A stretch of DNA of 64,000 bases from Opisthorchis felineus (taxonomy: Eukaryota > Platyhelminthes > Trematoda > Opisthorchiida > Opisthorchiidae): positions 427,018-491,017 of the forward strand of contig SJOL01001452.1 of assembly GCA_004794785.1 (NCBI GenBank), in the 5' to 3' direction. Every line of letters begins with the position of its first letter. Positions within the stretch are counted from its first letter, which is position 1. Both the position numbers and the translations under genes were made by a program. The notes below the pieces were generated by a model, which was not told the origin of the DNA, did no database searches, and worked only from the letters and a program-made list of their open reading frames with translations. Of the stretch, positions 11,485 to 24,189 are shown piece by piece.

Positions 11485-11560
11485 TGATCTCTTCGCTGAG
11501 CTTGCCACTAATTTAACGAACGTTTCACCACAAAGTGATGAGACATTGTTAGTGCGCAGT
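11485..11560 (+). repeat. PLE terminal (pseudo-LTR) fragment
   Basis: The order of short words here (GTTGATCT, GAGCTTGCCA, TTTCACCAC, GTGATGAGA, TTAGTGCGCAG) matches the 5' terminus of the Penelope-like element at about 24195-24275, with similar spacing and moderate divergence. A third, more diverged copy lies at about 46505-46580. No coding part of a PLE adjoins it, so it is a solo terminus or a severely truncated insertion. A TG/CG-rich run follows at 11567-11590. Confidence 0.55.
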
Positions 11561-11599
11561 TGTATGTGTAGGTGTGTGTGTGTGCGCGCAGACTGGGTG

Positions 11600-12969
11600 C
11601 ATTTTTCACCGGTATTCCAGGCCCAGTTTATCCACGCAAGTAATTTGACCAAGTGTGTACTTCTCAGGCCACGCAAGAGACTGATATGTCTTTTATGTGA
11701 AACATATGAATCTCTCATTTAAGCTCACACAAACGTGCAGGACAGTGGGACTTTAAACGGCAGTTAATTTGAACGCACCAGTGCTATCCGGGCAACACTA
11801 AATTACGGTCCAAATAACCCATTCCCCTTTGTCTGTGCTGGAAGACAGAACGAAGCCCATTTTCGATAGCATGAATGGAGTTTGACAACGTTAATTTTAG
11901 CGGGTTGAGTCCTGTCTAAACTCCATCCCCGTAACGACTCCCTAATATGACCGAGTATCTGAGGCACTCACAAGTTTCGGCAGTCCTTGCATCCAATTTA
12001 CCACCAGCCATCTAATAAGGCCGAATTCTCCTAGCCTATACAAGACCGTATCAGCCAGGGAGTGCACAGGCAGGTAGGGTCAATGGTCGTCGTTTGGCCA
12101 CTCTGAAACCAGTCAGGAGCCTGACTCTGAATAAGCCAGACATGAGGATGAAAGTGTGGTACAAAACAAACCTTAAATGTGATGTGAAGGTACCCCCAAA
12201 CTAGTGTGCTGCCTTCTAGGATTCCGAGGTGAACCGGTCACTAAGCATTTAAACCACCCGAACAAAAATACATGATACAAAATTTTCGAAGCTTTAACGA
12301 GAAAATTCGTTGGCATGCAGATACTTGTGGAAGCTTATGAATTCATTAAAAATATCTAAATGGTGTGAGCCATACTGATATATATATATATATATCCCAA
12401 TGTGAAAACAAGTTATGGGTGCATCTAACTAGGTGAGACCAGTGTAGTGCAGTTCAGTGCAGTCTGACCGCACTAGTCTTTCGTAAGATGCGCTCTTGAT
12501 CTTCCAAAGCCGATGCTAACACTGATCCCCGGACATCTGCTCGGGTGCAACCAGGCAAGACTTGGCTCAATTTCCATCATACGAGACCCATGAGAAACAA
12601 GGATGACTGTTAATCATTCGGGAACAAAGCAACTGTGGCCTAGATTTTTCATACATGTGAAAGACAAATTGAACACATGGAGCAAGATGTTGATCCGTTG
12701 GAACTTCACCGAAGTGTGTGTCTGGGTCTGCCATGAGGAGGCTTGAGGGTTTGGCATTGTAAGTATGGAATTCTCGATGACAATAGAAGTACAAGCGTTT
12801 GACACCGATTCAGGTGCTATTGCAGCAGCTTTTCTTGTATGTAGTAAGATGTAATGTTTCGACGCTGCTGCGGTGACATGTACACTCATTGCCATAACCA
12901 CAAGCACACTCATCATGGGCTGTCAAGTTTGCAAATTCGATTGTCAATCTTTGCGTGAATTATTTTCAG
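11600..12969. other. Non-coding stretch with a TA microsatellite
   Basis: No recognisable coding sequence. A short (TA)n tract sits at 12379-12395. Several 300-base parts with mixed composition (11900-12240) look like old transposon debris, but I cannot match them to a family. Confidence 0.4.
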
Positions 12970-13041
12970 TCCTTTTTACTAGTGATTCGTGTAGATGTCC
13001 GCCACGCCTGTCAGTTGAAATACACAAGGAAGCCAACCGAG
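12970..13041 (+). CDS. Candidate internal exon (72 nt)
   Basis: The acceptor TGAATTATTTTCAG ends at 12969 and a GTAGGA donor follows at 13042. Two frames are open. The one compatible with a single carried-over base reads LFTSDSCRCPPRLSVEIHKE and leaves one base, which would fit the phase of the possible 9820-9864 exon upstream. The other reads SFLLVIRVDVRHACQ and is phase 0. With two usable frames and no homology this is weak. It would belong to the same plus-strand gene as 7983 and 8921 if that gene is real. Confidence 0.2.
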
Positions 13042-14082
13042 GTAGGAAATTTACGTCAGTGATTTCGAGATCCACGAGTTTCTTCCTTTTATTCCATCGA
13101 CTGCGTTGCTTCGGATAGAGTCTGTACCAGAATTGCAAACAACATCTTAATTTTTAACTCCACTTGCATCATCCCCAGTGAAGAGCTTGCTTCCCTGAAC
13201 CGAACCGCCTGCAAAAGACGAGATACACGATTCTGCTCGCACACACAGTGAATGTTGACCGCATTCGTCAACGTCTGGTCACTTCAGAACCAAGAATGCA
13301 TGCAACTGCGTGTGTTTACAATGCACGCTTTTGAACACTCCACAACGAACACTAAACGCTGTTTTGTTCACGTGAACAATGAAGTATGGCGTTCAGACAG
13401 CCCCATGTGTGACATAACAGGCACGTTGTGCCAAACGACGAAATACTTAGTTAAATTTGTTCATCGTTTGGTGCACTTGAGTGTGTCTTTCGTCAACACA
13501 TCTCAAAATTAAATGACTCTTTACGTTCAAACAGCATTCTCTCGGTAAAAGAGAAATTGTTGAGTCATCGTGGATCCTAAATTTGTCCCCTCGATCAACT
13601 TGTTTGATTGAAGCAAACAGGCATTCGAAGGGAAATGCCATTGAATAAATATCTATCTCGAACGTTTACACCTGTGTATGTGCCACCGCGTGATAGTAAG
13701 GGTGGCGCTGTTTCCTTTGCGGACATTTGCAAACGAGTAAAGGTGTTAATCAGAACGCCTTAGCGGCATTCATAACTCATTTTTTAATTGCAGAAATTTG
13801 GCGGGGATTTAAATCTGACCACTACAGCAGGTCAAAATATTAGCTGATCAATGAATAAGAATCCAAGTGTGTCTAACCTCACCGCAAATATCTACAGAGG
13901 GAGTTTATCCCGACCTTGAAAGAGAAAAACATGACAACTCACTGGTTGTAGGATATAATCCCTGGGTTGGACGGTGGGAATGCTCCTGGCGCGTTAAGTC
14001 GCGGTGGACTAACATAGGGTTCGAAATCAGCTAACATACATCTCTTAGCATCTCTGTAAATTTCTAGAAATCTCTGCTCATT

Positions 14083-15649
14083 CAGACACACGCAACCATT
14101 CCCAACATAGTCTCACTCACACAAACATGGTCCATTTGACGTCACTCAAAACTATGCCACTGTATCAAGAGTCAACAGCACGGATGACGAACTGTCTTGC
14201 TTCCTCTGCTCGGAAAATTTCATGGCATCTTCTGGTGTGACCAGATTTTCAGTCCTCTTCGTGAGACCAACGATTGACGCTGAAAAGCAGAGGAACTATC
14301 TTTCCGCGATCAGCTACTTCAGTGAAAGTTGAGATAGTTTTAGTGCTACTCCTAAGGTCTGTAACAATCACCGGCAGTCGGACTCATTATGGTTCAATAC
14401 TCTACCCCGTTCCTCCTCAATATTTGGCTTTAAAATATGGTCATTCTTCTTTAGTACGAATGAGGGTCAGTTTGTCGCCAGTGATTCGCGTAAATGCCCA
14501 CAACGTCCGCCAGGTGAAGTGTAAATAATGCACCTCACACACTAAATTATGGTGTTCATGACTTTCCCGTGTGTGAAATTACAGTACGCTAGTTAAGGCA
14601 TATAATACCAAGCGACGAAACATTTTATTAAAGTTTACTACTATTGGACGCACTAAAGTGTACACATTTCAGAGGTAAAAACAAACGCCACTGTAAACAA
14701 TTTTCTCTGAGTAAAAATAGAACAAATGAAGGCGAAATTCATCAAAAGTTTAACTGAAAGGGTGTAGTCATTTTCGAGATAATATCGTTCGAATTCGACT
14801 TTAGTCGAAACTGACGATGTGGTCATGTTTGTAGTAGCTGTAAGACACACACAGCACACGTGCAACTGAGCGAAACGACTGAGATTGGGCGAGCCGAACA
14901 TACTAATGTCTACTTAGAGCACGCGATGAATATACGGGATTCTAGTTTTCCGAGGAGTATTTTAAAAAACCTTATATTGAATGACACTTGGTATCTGTCT
15001 ATCCCTCTACTTTTGGGTAGCCGTGTTTGTGGTTACGTATTAAATCTGTGAGTTCTGTGTCCAGTTTAATTTCGCTAAAGTGGAAACACTAAAAAATGTT
15101 CGAACCAACACACGCACTGTTTTAAAATGAAAGCGTGTGAAGGTATCTGACTCTCCAATTTGTCCTCGCTGGAACCTCAAGACTGAAGACTTAACTAATA
15201 TGCATAATAATACTACGCATTAAAGAGGAAAAAACAACGCTTTCCTCTAATAGGGTAGCCTTGACGTAGAGCTTTGCTTATCAGGTGAAACTGCAAGACA
15301 AAAAGCCGCTCCTCACTCGCTTGAAAGGTAGGCAATCCAGGCTGATGGGTGACAGGGGACCGACAGCATGTTTGTTCAGATCAACTAAGATAAAAAATAG
15401 TGTTAATTCATGGCCACAAAACAGAAACAAAAGGGAGTGAAATTGATTTCCACTCCATTGATTAAAGTGTACGATTCATCACCGTTAACAAAGCACAATA
15501 AAAAATTCAACATAACACCAACTGCCGGCGGAATCAACACGAAGCGATACTGTAGCGTGTGTACATATTGCATCTCGTGGCATTAAGTTGCCAAAAGTCG
15601 ACCCTTGAACTCGCAATCACAAAGGGAAATTTGGTTTTACAGAGTCTCT
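14083..15649 (-). repeat. Right arm of 1.57-kb near-identical inverted repeat
   Basis: Reverse complement of 3903-5469 with about eight substitutions and no net indel. Three of them are A/C at 4185, T/G at 4239 and G/A near 4860 (left/right). Outside the limits the flanks differ at once: AATGAGCAGAGATTTC just beyond the 14083 end (read on the minus strand), CAATCCGCCGAACG beyond 15649. No target-site duplication is visible. The arms enclose 8.6 kb containing the intact receptor gene. Confidence 0.95.
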
Positions 15650-16130
15650 GCAATCCGCCGAACGAAACACCAGTTTGTGCCTTGTGTGCGTGAACGACAA
15701 TTGACTATTCGAGACTTCCACCACAGAGAACATAATAGATTGACATAACAAATTTACAGCTCTCGTTTGGGTGTTGCAACGCCCAACTCGCTCCTAGTTA
15801 TCAGTGGTTTTGCGTCGACTAGTCGGATGCCCTTCTTAGAATTCTTGCGGGAATTCCCTCAGGTTTTTGAAACTTAAGCAATCAAACGGTTGCAACTCAA
15901 TCCCACTCGGTTATTGACATTAGCTACAAACAATCAGCCTGTCAGCCGGACCACACTGATCAGCAATATTCGCCACAAATCTCGCGCATGGAATCCTATA
16001 TAGATAGCGTTTCACTATACACAATAAACAATGCGTTTATGATGCACTCATGATGCAATGAGCTGTTTGATTCGAATAACCATTTTTAATCGAAACATTT
16101 ATCGAATGTCTGCTCCGCCACCAAACGTAA
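15650..16130. other. Non-coding stretch, nothing recognised
   Basis: No open frame of interest, and no repeat I can match to another part of the window. Confidence 0.4.
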
Positions 16131-16608
16131 CTACAGCGATTTGTGTTCGACTGAATCGACGTCGAAAGGTATTGTTTCCTCACTGCATACGCAAACTTGA
16201 GCTTTTAATCTGAAGTGGTACGCTTGGTTAGGAATTGTCTGATCCGTGGACACACTATCTGAGTGATGGCAAATATTCTCTCCGGCCGAGTGACACATCG
16301 TGCTGATCTCTACGAAATATCTCGTGGTTATTTGAGCGGTCTTATCGAGTTGTTCAGGATACCGCATAATATGTTTGCTGGTCCCGAGAACCATAAATCT
16401 GGCGGAATCTGCCCTGCTCCGTTCTGGCTTCTGACCCTCTGAATCTCATGAGAACATTGAAGGTAGCGAGAATTAGCCTGAGAGGTAGGCCGGGTTTATG
16501 CACTTTTGGGGGAACATAGATCCGATGGATTTTTGTACCATTGTGTGCCTGACTGAGAGTGCTCCCCCGACTGTTTAGAAGAGCAAAAAAAATTCTTGGG
16601 ACGCACAT
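16131..16608 (-). pseudogene. Inverted RT fragment of a Penelope-like element
   Basis: On the minus strand, starting just left of the GIY-YIG half at 16611, the translation contains IHRIYVPPKVHKPGLPLRLI. This is the fingers motif of PLE reverse transcriptases (usually YGLPKVHKPG.PLRPI). After a frameshift near 16390 come a weakly similar linker (VLGTSKHIMRYPEQ) and, near 16150, IPFDVDSV, plausibly motif A (SFDVVSL). The piece is broken by frameshifts and lacks the catalytic YxDD motif. Its 5' end abuts the forward-oriented 3' half, the geometry left by a 5' inversion during target-primed reverse transcription. Confidence 0.7.
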
Positions 16609-16610
16609 TG

Positions 16611-17640
16611 CTGCAGAACGGATATCCTGAAAGGTTCGTTCTCAAGACTGTGGAACCCGTTTAGCCCAAACCTAAAAATGTTCAGTTATGAGATAGCCCG
16701 TCTACGTGAGACTCCCATTCAAAGGTGACTCGGTTGCTGAACTAATTGTAGAAGGCTTAGAAACTCTGTTGATACGACATATTTGGCTGCTAATCTGTGT
16801 TTGAGCTTCATCTCCATCCCCACTACCATTTTCCGCTTGAAGGGCGAATTGCCACATTCTACCACCAGCTTTTGTGTGTACTCATTTGTATGCTCGTGCC
16901 GAGCATCATACTTTGGTCGTACGACAAGGCATTTGTTGGACAGAATGCAAGAAAACAATCCCGTGTCTCTGAGTGGTAGTTGGAAGAAACCTGTTTCAAG
17001 TGAAATTGCATCTCATTTGGCCGAAACCAGTCATGTCACCGACAAAGAATAAGCCTTCACTATCATATACCGGGTACCTCTGAACCAATCACGACTGGTA
17101 TGATCACGGAGGCGATTGGAATCCGACTGCTGAACCCACAATTTTGCGTTCAAAAGAAGATTGTGCGACCTCAGAACTTGAACTAGCCTGCATAAAATCC
17201 GGTCCCACAAGCCTGTCTGACATTGACGTCACTAACCTGATTCCGTGACCCATTGACCTAGGCCTCATTCAAACCCCCTTCCTTTGTTTTCTATTTCTCT
17301 AAAGTGTATGTACCCACGATTTTAACCTTTTTCACGTGATTGCTGGTACCAAATAAATTGTTGACGTATTAGACAAAAGAAACAATCACAGAAAACAAGC
17401 TCTGTTCACTACCTTCATTTTTCTCATGAATTTCACTGGTACATTCAGCCACTTGAGAAAATCCAAAGACCCAGCTGAATCTTCTCCAGTTGCGCTGGAG
17501 TAAATAAGTAAGTGACTGAGCTACGGCCAGTGTTCGCCAAAACTTTGCGTGAACAGAAATAGATCGTCAGTATGAATTGCTGTGAGGTGAGGTTTGTATC
17601 AGTGTATTTATCTTTGCTGGTTTGACAACGACCCATGCGC
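16611..17640 (+). mobile_element. Penelope-like element, 3' half with GIY-YIG endonuclease
   Basis: The plus strand begins with QNGYPERFV (about 16613), the segment that joins RT to endonuclease in PLEs. The clearest part is 16783-17052: AANLCLSFIS, then CVYSFVCSCRASYFGRTTRH. This is the PLE-type GIY-YIG domain, with the usual Y.GRT and a downstream HLAETSHV. It continues past a stop as IIYRVPLNQSRL and LLNPQF in shifted frames, which is the usual C-terminal tail. The non-coding 3' region runs to about 17640. Several stops and frameshifts mean it is dead. The upstream RT part is present only in the opposite orientation at 16131-16608. Confidence 0.8.
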
Positions 17641-19852
17641 ATTTTGGGGAATTAATCATTCAGTCGCCATCTAACATCGCTGGCCGAGCCCGGATTGTAG
17701 CAGCATGTGACGAACGAGGGTATCTGGAAAACGATATTCCACCTCCAATTCGCTTACAGTCAGCAAGATGTCGTGGTCTGGTTTTGGTTTGGCCGCTTTT
17801 CGCAGGCTTCTAATAAACCACCATTGACATACCTATCGGTATTTTGCGCTGGGTTTTAATGTTAAACGTATGAACAGGACATTCCTCAGTGTTATTGATT
17901 CTCCAACGTTATAATCTTCATTTGCTTTGTGTATAGAATCTCCCACTTCAAGAAGGTCTGTTTTATCTCGAGAGTCAATATGGTATGTCTATTTTTTAAA
18001 TTATTATTTTTGTGCACCCCACCCCGAATTCTGAAAGCTATTTTTCAGGACTTGTGACGTCAAATCAAAATTTTCCATGTTTTCACCTGTGGCGTCTCGT
18101 CTTTCAGTGTATGCGAAATTCGGGACATTCTAGCACGCGGTTTTCAGCGTGCATTTACCGTGTGACATAGGTTCATCTGTATTGCTGGGCCAAAACCTCA
18201 GGCTGCTTGTCAAGAATCCAGTGTGGTAAATCAAGTCAATGTAATCTTGTTTACATAATGAAGTGTGGATTTTTGAAGCAGCAGCCTCCTCGATGTCTTG
18301 TGGCTTTTGTTGGGATGTTAGTCTCCAGTGTTCGCGCACTCAAGTGCAATCTGCAAAGCACCAGAATTATTTAGGCGCCACCAGGGTAGAATTTGGTTCA
18401 ATATATTATCGTCCTAAATATCCCGAAAGTCTTTATCCAGATATTCGGTGTTGCCTATTTTNAGCTTTTGTCCCTGTATTCATATGGGAAACACTTCGGC
18501 CATTGTGGAGCTGCAGATAGAACTACCCCTTAGTTTACTTCCGCACCGATGTTAAGATGACCCGTCAACTTGTTTCTTTATGCGACTATTCGAAGCACAA
18601 ACTAATGAAAGAATCGTTTCTAGGCAATTCAGTATCATTATCTTGAAGAGAATTGCATACTGCACACTGAATAAGTCTGCAAACAAAGTCGAGTGGCCGC
18701 TTAAGCATTTCCTGAACTTCACCATGATTTCATCTTGACGCGTACGTGGAAGGTGCGTGAGAATGCTTGAGGAAACTGCCACAAGGTGGCTAGTTTTTCC
18801 TCACGAATTTCCACAGTCATTAACCTCTTTTGCTTAGTGCCATCCTTCCAAATATGAATGTTGCTAATCTACGTGTACGTGTGCTTGCTTCCCCTGAAAA
18901 GCTGTCATTTGGTGTCAAAGCTGAAAGCACTAATTAAATCATCACACACAAAACTAGAACCAGTCCAGCGAAACACGACTGGTCTTAAACTTTGGACAAG
19001 CAAAATGTACTTAATCGTACTAGCGAGTTCGATTGGCCAACTGGTGGAAACCGATCACAGCAATGATAACTGCTTCAGTTTTGAGCGAGAATTGGACCTG
19101 CTTTTATCTTCGTGGTTCCCCAGTAATGATAATACTGGTGAAGTTTACATCTATTTTTTAAGGATGTATATTTCTCTGAAAAGCATGTTTCCCAACTGCC
19201 CTTTCAGTGTTTGCCTCTAAGATGCATCGTGAAATATGTTGACTCGGGCAAACTGAAATCCTTCATTTCCGCCTAACATGAAGCTTCAATTTAAAGCGCA
19301 CAATACTCTGCTAAATCCTTGTGAGTCACCATGCTTCACGGATTCTTGCTAACTTGGTGACACATTCTCCACACACCAGACTATTGACACGAACAAACTG
19401 GAAAGGCTGGGAGGCGTTCTGTTGCTCTTTTAGGGATGCGTCTTCACCAGTCATCACTTACACATTTACATCAAGATTGCAACGTATCGGAATGTTATAC
19501 TGTCTTCACTACTGTGCTGCAGCGAGACCTGGACGCTACACACGGCATGTTTGGTTTGTGCGCACTGTCGACGAAAAATACTTCGGATAAAATGAAACGA
19601 CAGAAACCCAAATAATAACGGCCTCCGAAATGAATGCAACGTGATGCAAAACCAGCTCTTCTTATTGGATAGATTGAAATGAATTGAGAAACTCACATCG
19701 CAAAACAAATTGTCCACAGTCAGCTTGAGAATCAATGGGGAGGTATGCAACGCCCAAATTCTGCAATTGGGACAGTCTTCACACAAAATAGGAGAACGGC
19801 AACTTTCATATCAGGCAAATGAGGAACCCTGTTCTCGACAAAAACATGAAGG
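17641..19852. other. Non-coding stretch; one ambiguous base
   Basis: No recognisable gene. The base at 18462 is N. The longest frame (18858-19220, plus, 120 codons) starts with a hydrophobic run that could pass for a signal peptide. It has no family signature and no supporting splice sites, so I leave it uncalled. Confidence 0.4.
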
Positions 19853-20047
19853 GTGACTATCCAGGTAAATGTGGGGATCTTTGATACACACCGCGTTATA
19901 ATGCTGGGCAACGTGATAGCCACTTGGAAGAGGCTGAATCTACAAAATGAAGTCTCAACAATGTGGTTTTGTGCAACATGCGGACGTACGTGCCTCAGTA
20001 GGATCGGCCTTGTGGGTCATCAGTGCACTCATCGATTCATTCGATAA
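19853..20047 (+). pseudogene. C2H2 finger fragment of a LINE C-terminus
   Basis: The last 25 residues of this frame read WFCATCGRTCLSRIGLVGHQ followed by CTHR. They form a C2H2 finger with spacing CxxC-x12-H-x3-H. The CGRxCxSRIGLxxHxxTH pattern is a familiar C-terminal finger of certain non-LTR retrotransposon ORFs rather than of host transcription factors, which carry many linked fingers. The stop (TAA at 20045) follows a few residues later, as in those elements. The upstream reverse transcriptase is not visible, so this is a 5'-truncated copy. A lone host finger is the less likely alternative. Confidence 0.5.
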
Positions 20048-23000
20048 ACGTGACCTGAAACCCAAATGAGCTTGTTCGACATTTTACTGACCAAATGCCC
20101 TACATTGCCACTTTAAGGATGACGATCTCATTAGAAGAAAAGTTAACGGATTACCGCAAATTTGTCCATTAACAGTTTGAACGTATGCTGATGGGTGGTT
20201 CACTGTAACGACGGTAATCCTCTATGTTGGAGGTAGCGGAGTATCACATGGCAAATTAATCGTGTTGATAGATGATGCCATTTCCTCGATGATCAGCAGG
20301 AAACTGGCGCCGGTACCGGTTGTTATGCCTCCATGTCTAGGCCAGCCAATGGTTCTAGACAGACCTTTGCACATTCGCCCACCGATCTTGTTGATCCAGG
20401 TTCATATCGGCGCACAGCACAACATTCGGCTCCGCGCAAACTGTATTCTTAGTGTGAAAAGTAGATTGACCACTTCCGACCGTCAGGTGCGTTTCGAATT
20501 CCATTCGTTGATGTACAAATTTTACGTCTTTCCATGCTGACCTACTGATGTGCTGATCTGTTAGATGGTTCATGGTAACACTTGCATGATGCCACACTGC
20601 GAAAGATGCGGTATCACGAGAAAACTTAAAGGACTTCACCTTCACTCACCTTTACAGACTTGTGCCGACGCAAGCTTTATTGGGAGAGTTTGATGCGATA
20701 TACGAACATAAAAACAGAACAAATAGTTTATTGTAATATACTACGGTACCGACAAAATTTTTTTCCTTTTCTCATAGGTTGAGTGACGGTCCCCAATGAT
20801 GAGTAGCGACTTCGTGGCGCCTGGGTACCTAGAACTTTATGGCTCTTCTCTCGGCATCTATGAATTTGGAACGAAAGCAGTAACGTGTCTGAATGACGTC
20901 AATTAATATCTTCTAGATAAATGAAGTAACCAGTCAGATAGTTCATTAGAGTCTTGAATTCTGGTGAGGCATATATAATCTCCTTTAGTTCAACAAATGA
21001 TTTTATTGTCAATCAAATTTTTGGCACCAACATCAACAAAATAAATAAAAATTTAAAGCATTTTGCACGCATACGGGCGTGAATTAAAACGTGTTAATGA
21101 GAAGCTGCATTTGTTCCTGTATGACTGGAGGCAAACACTTTTGTACACCATGAAAGCGTGGATGCGGGTTTGGGACTAATAAACCCCCAAGGGGTGATTC
21201 TTTGGCGGATGAAGTAAGGTAGCTAAATTTAGCTGTCTCATACGGTATTAGATATCCGTGGAGGTGCCAAACCTTGCTCTCCATGGTAACCATATTGTGA
21301 ACAGCAACAGTGACGGATGAAGGTGAGATCTGGTATCAGGTAACGGGATCTGATCTGGTCTGATCTCTCCGATCTTTCTCAATCCGAACTCAATGCCGTG
21401 TGGTGAAACTTATCTGTCATCTCTTATCTCAACGAACAATCTTGTCGACTCGATTTCTCACTTTTCGTACACCAGCTAATAGGGTTGTAGTTATGGTATG
21501 TTTCTAACTTCATTGCATTTCGCGCGAAATTCAAAAATGGCAGATTTATAATCTTACCAATTTCTAATTTCATTCAAGACTCACTGACCGGTAACATATT
21601 CGTCGCAGGCATATTAGCCAAACAGACCATCACGAATCGGCATCATTCCAGAAACGAACGTACGTGCGAAAATTTGTGAAAGGTAGTCTCGAATAACGAT
21701 CATAGCATGTGTCCCAAAATGTTTAAGCTATTTAGAAAACGCAATCCTTATGCGGTGTGGTAAGCCCTCAGAACACTCCTGCTTTTGGGAATATTTGCTT
21801 GTTTTCGGTCTAATGGTTGTTTTTTTTCTGTATTTTTCTGCGTAACTGGAAATTTTCTAGCTTGGGCGCAGCCTTATTGTAAGCCACGGAACTGTCTTTC
21901 ACAGACTAGTTTTGACTGGTTTCAATCAGCCCCAACGAAGAACCACGCACTCACAAAGAATCAGGTAGTTCACCAACAACTGAGCACTACTGGCAGATTG
22001 TGACATGAATGGCACAATTTACCCGTTACAACGGTGACATAGTTCTTCCATCACGTGTTTCGGTTGTTGTACCTCAAGCACCCGATATCCGTCGTCCGCC
22101 ATATAAATCGGGCTCAATTCGTCAAACCATCCATAGAATCTGGTACTTGCTATAGCGAAAGTGCCCTTGTTGTCGCCCTGGTGCTTTGTAGAATTCTTCT
22201 GTCAGAGCCATTCTGTTACTGAGCGCTGGTAAACTGTTGTCAGGCCGGTTTTCTCACATTGCTGGTCATTCGGTAATCATACTTTACCGGCTAACAACAC
22301 TATCTCGGTTGATTTAATTGTCCACGGGCTTGGCGTTCTAGTATGGTCATCTGTTATCTCCCAAACAGTAGCTATGAATGCAAGCTGACATCATGGTCTT
22401 GTCGCTACAAATTTGATATGTTGGCACTCCAACTAACCGTTTGAGCCATGGGGATTGAATACACTCCAATATGGTGTGGTGAGGAATAATTTCACCTGAC
22501 AATCATAGGCAATTCTCCGAATCAGCAAAATGTCGTGATTGATGGCATCGTTTTTTTATCTTCCCCATAATCCTCCACGTTCCGCTGAAAATATTAACTG
22601 AACCCAAGATTCTAATTAAAATGATGGGATATCCTTGTACACGTTGGAATTCTGACGTACAAGATAGAACCACTCTGGAAGTTCTTTGAGAAATGAGTGA
22701 GATTGGGTGTCACAAACAATTGCAAGAACCTGCTGTTTATCGCGTCAGCCTAGTGTATTCACATATCTTTGGGACGAAAGTTCTCCAAAAATAAGACCTT
22801 TTGCTTTTCAGAATGGTTAGGCAAACAATCGGTGGGTTGTCCACCTGCGTTGTTCATGCCATAAACTTCAACTCCACTCACAAGTGATAACTTACGTAAA
22901 AATTCTTCACGATAAATGGTCAAACTCCCCAACAACTTGTTATAACAGCTAAACCGGGGACATCGGGCATTTCATCGCAAATCCCCATGCGATAACACAG

Positions 23001-24186
23001 CCCACAACTCAAACTAGTCTGGTGGAGTATGTTACAAACAACACAATTTGTGTTATGCCAAGAACAACATATCATATCATTTCGACAGTATATTGAACAT
23101 GCTGTTCTATCCGTCGGCTCTTATGTTGCTGCAACACGGGGTAGTGACACAACAACAGCAACAGTTCTATGTTTCTGAAATTCATTCATCGGCTGCTGCA
23201 TCAGGACATCTTTCAACCTTCCCTTCGATTGTACTGCAAATCCTATAGCAACTTTGGCTTATCACAAACGCCACTACTTGCATCCTTGACTGGTATTCTA
23301 CTTATGTTTTTACTTCTATTTTGTTGAATGAAGCATCCACCAAATTCTGATGCTATGATTTTTAGTTACCTGAACGAATTTTCAGAAGTACTATTGCGCA
23401 GATAGCTTCAGCATGCTGACTCAGCCCCAAGTAAGTTGATCCGCGCTGCAGACATATCTTAGCACGAAATTCCCGCCTTCCTGTTGACTCCACACAGCAT
23501 ACCAGAGTGGCCCTGACAATGCAAAACAATCGTCGTAACAGTAACACCATGTAATATGTGATTTCGCGGAATCGCACGGGCCGAATAGGATGACGCACGC
23601 TGTGTTGGGTAAAGTGGTAAATTCATGCTCCGCCTAATTGTGCATCAAAGAAACCGCAGTCACTCTTTTTGCCCACTAATTATCGGCCTCTTCATTTCCA
23701 TAGAAGCAATTGGAAACAAGCAGTGTCACTAGCCCGATTAGGCTAAATTACGTTCGCACACGTTATCAGAAGAAACTACACCACTTAGTTAAGCATTTAT
23801 TTTTAGTAATAGTTGGGTCTACTATCTATGACTACTATGTTCAGACAGATCTAGATCTAACACAATGCAATATTTGTTGTGCATAGGTTGATATACGGTC
23901 ACAACAGAATATCATACGAGAACAGTTATTTTACTGTGGCAGCCCTTTATTCCCCAGAACGATCAGCAAGCCAAACTTCGGATTACCCTCGCTACTTACG
24001 AGTAGGCAGACTTTCATGCATTTATCGCATTTCGACTTTGCGACCTGCATATTCCATTATCAGCTTCATTCGGCGGACAGTTAATCTTATTCTACAAGCA
24101 TTGCTATCGACCCCATGTAAGTATGACCTAGTTTTCTCAGTTGTCGAAATGTTGGTAGGTCGAGTGAGTTAATTGGTTGTTCATCA
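20048..24186. other. Non-coding stretch, nothing recognised
   Basis: Four kilobases with only short frames. A GATCTG-rich imperfect run lies at about 21328-21378 and a CAACAG-rich run near 23150. I could not match any part to the mobile elements elsewhere in the window. It could be intronic sequence. Confidence 0.4.
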
Positions 24187-24189
24187 GGT

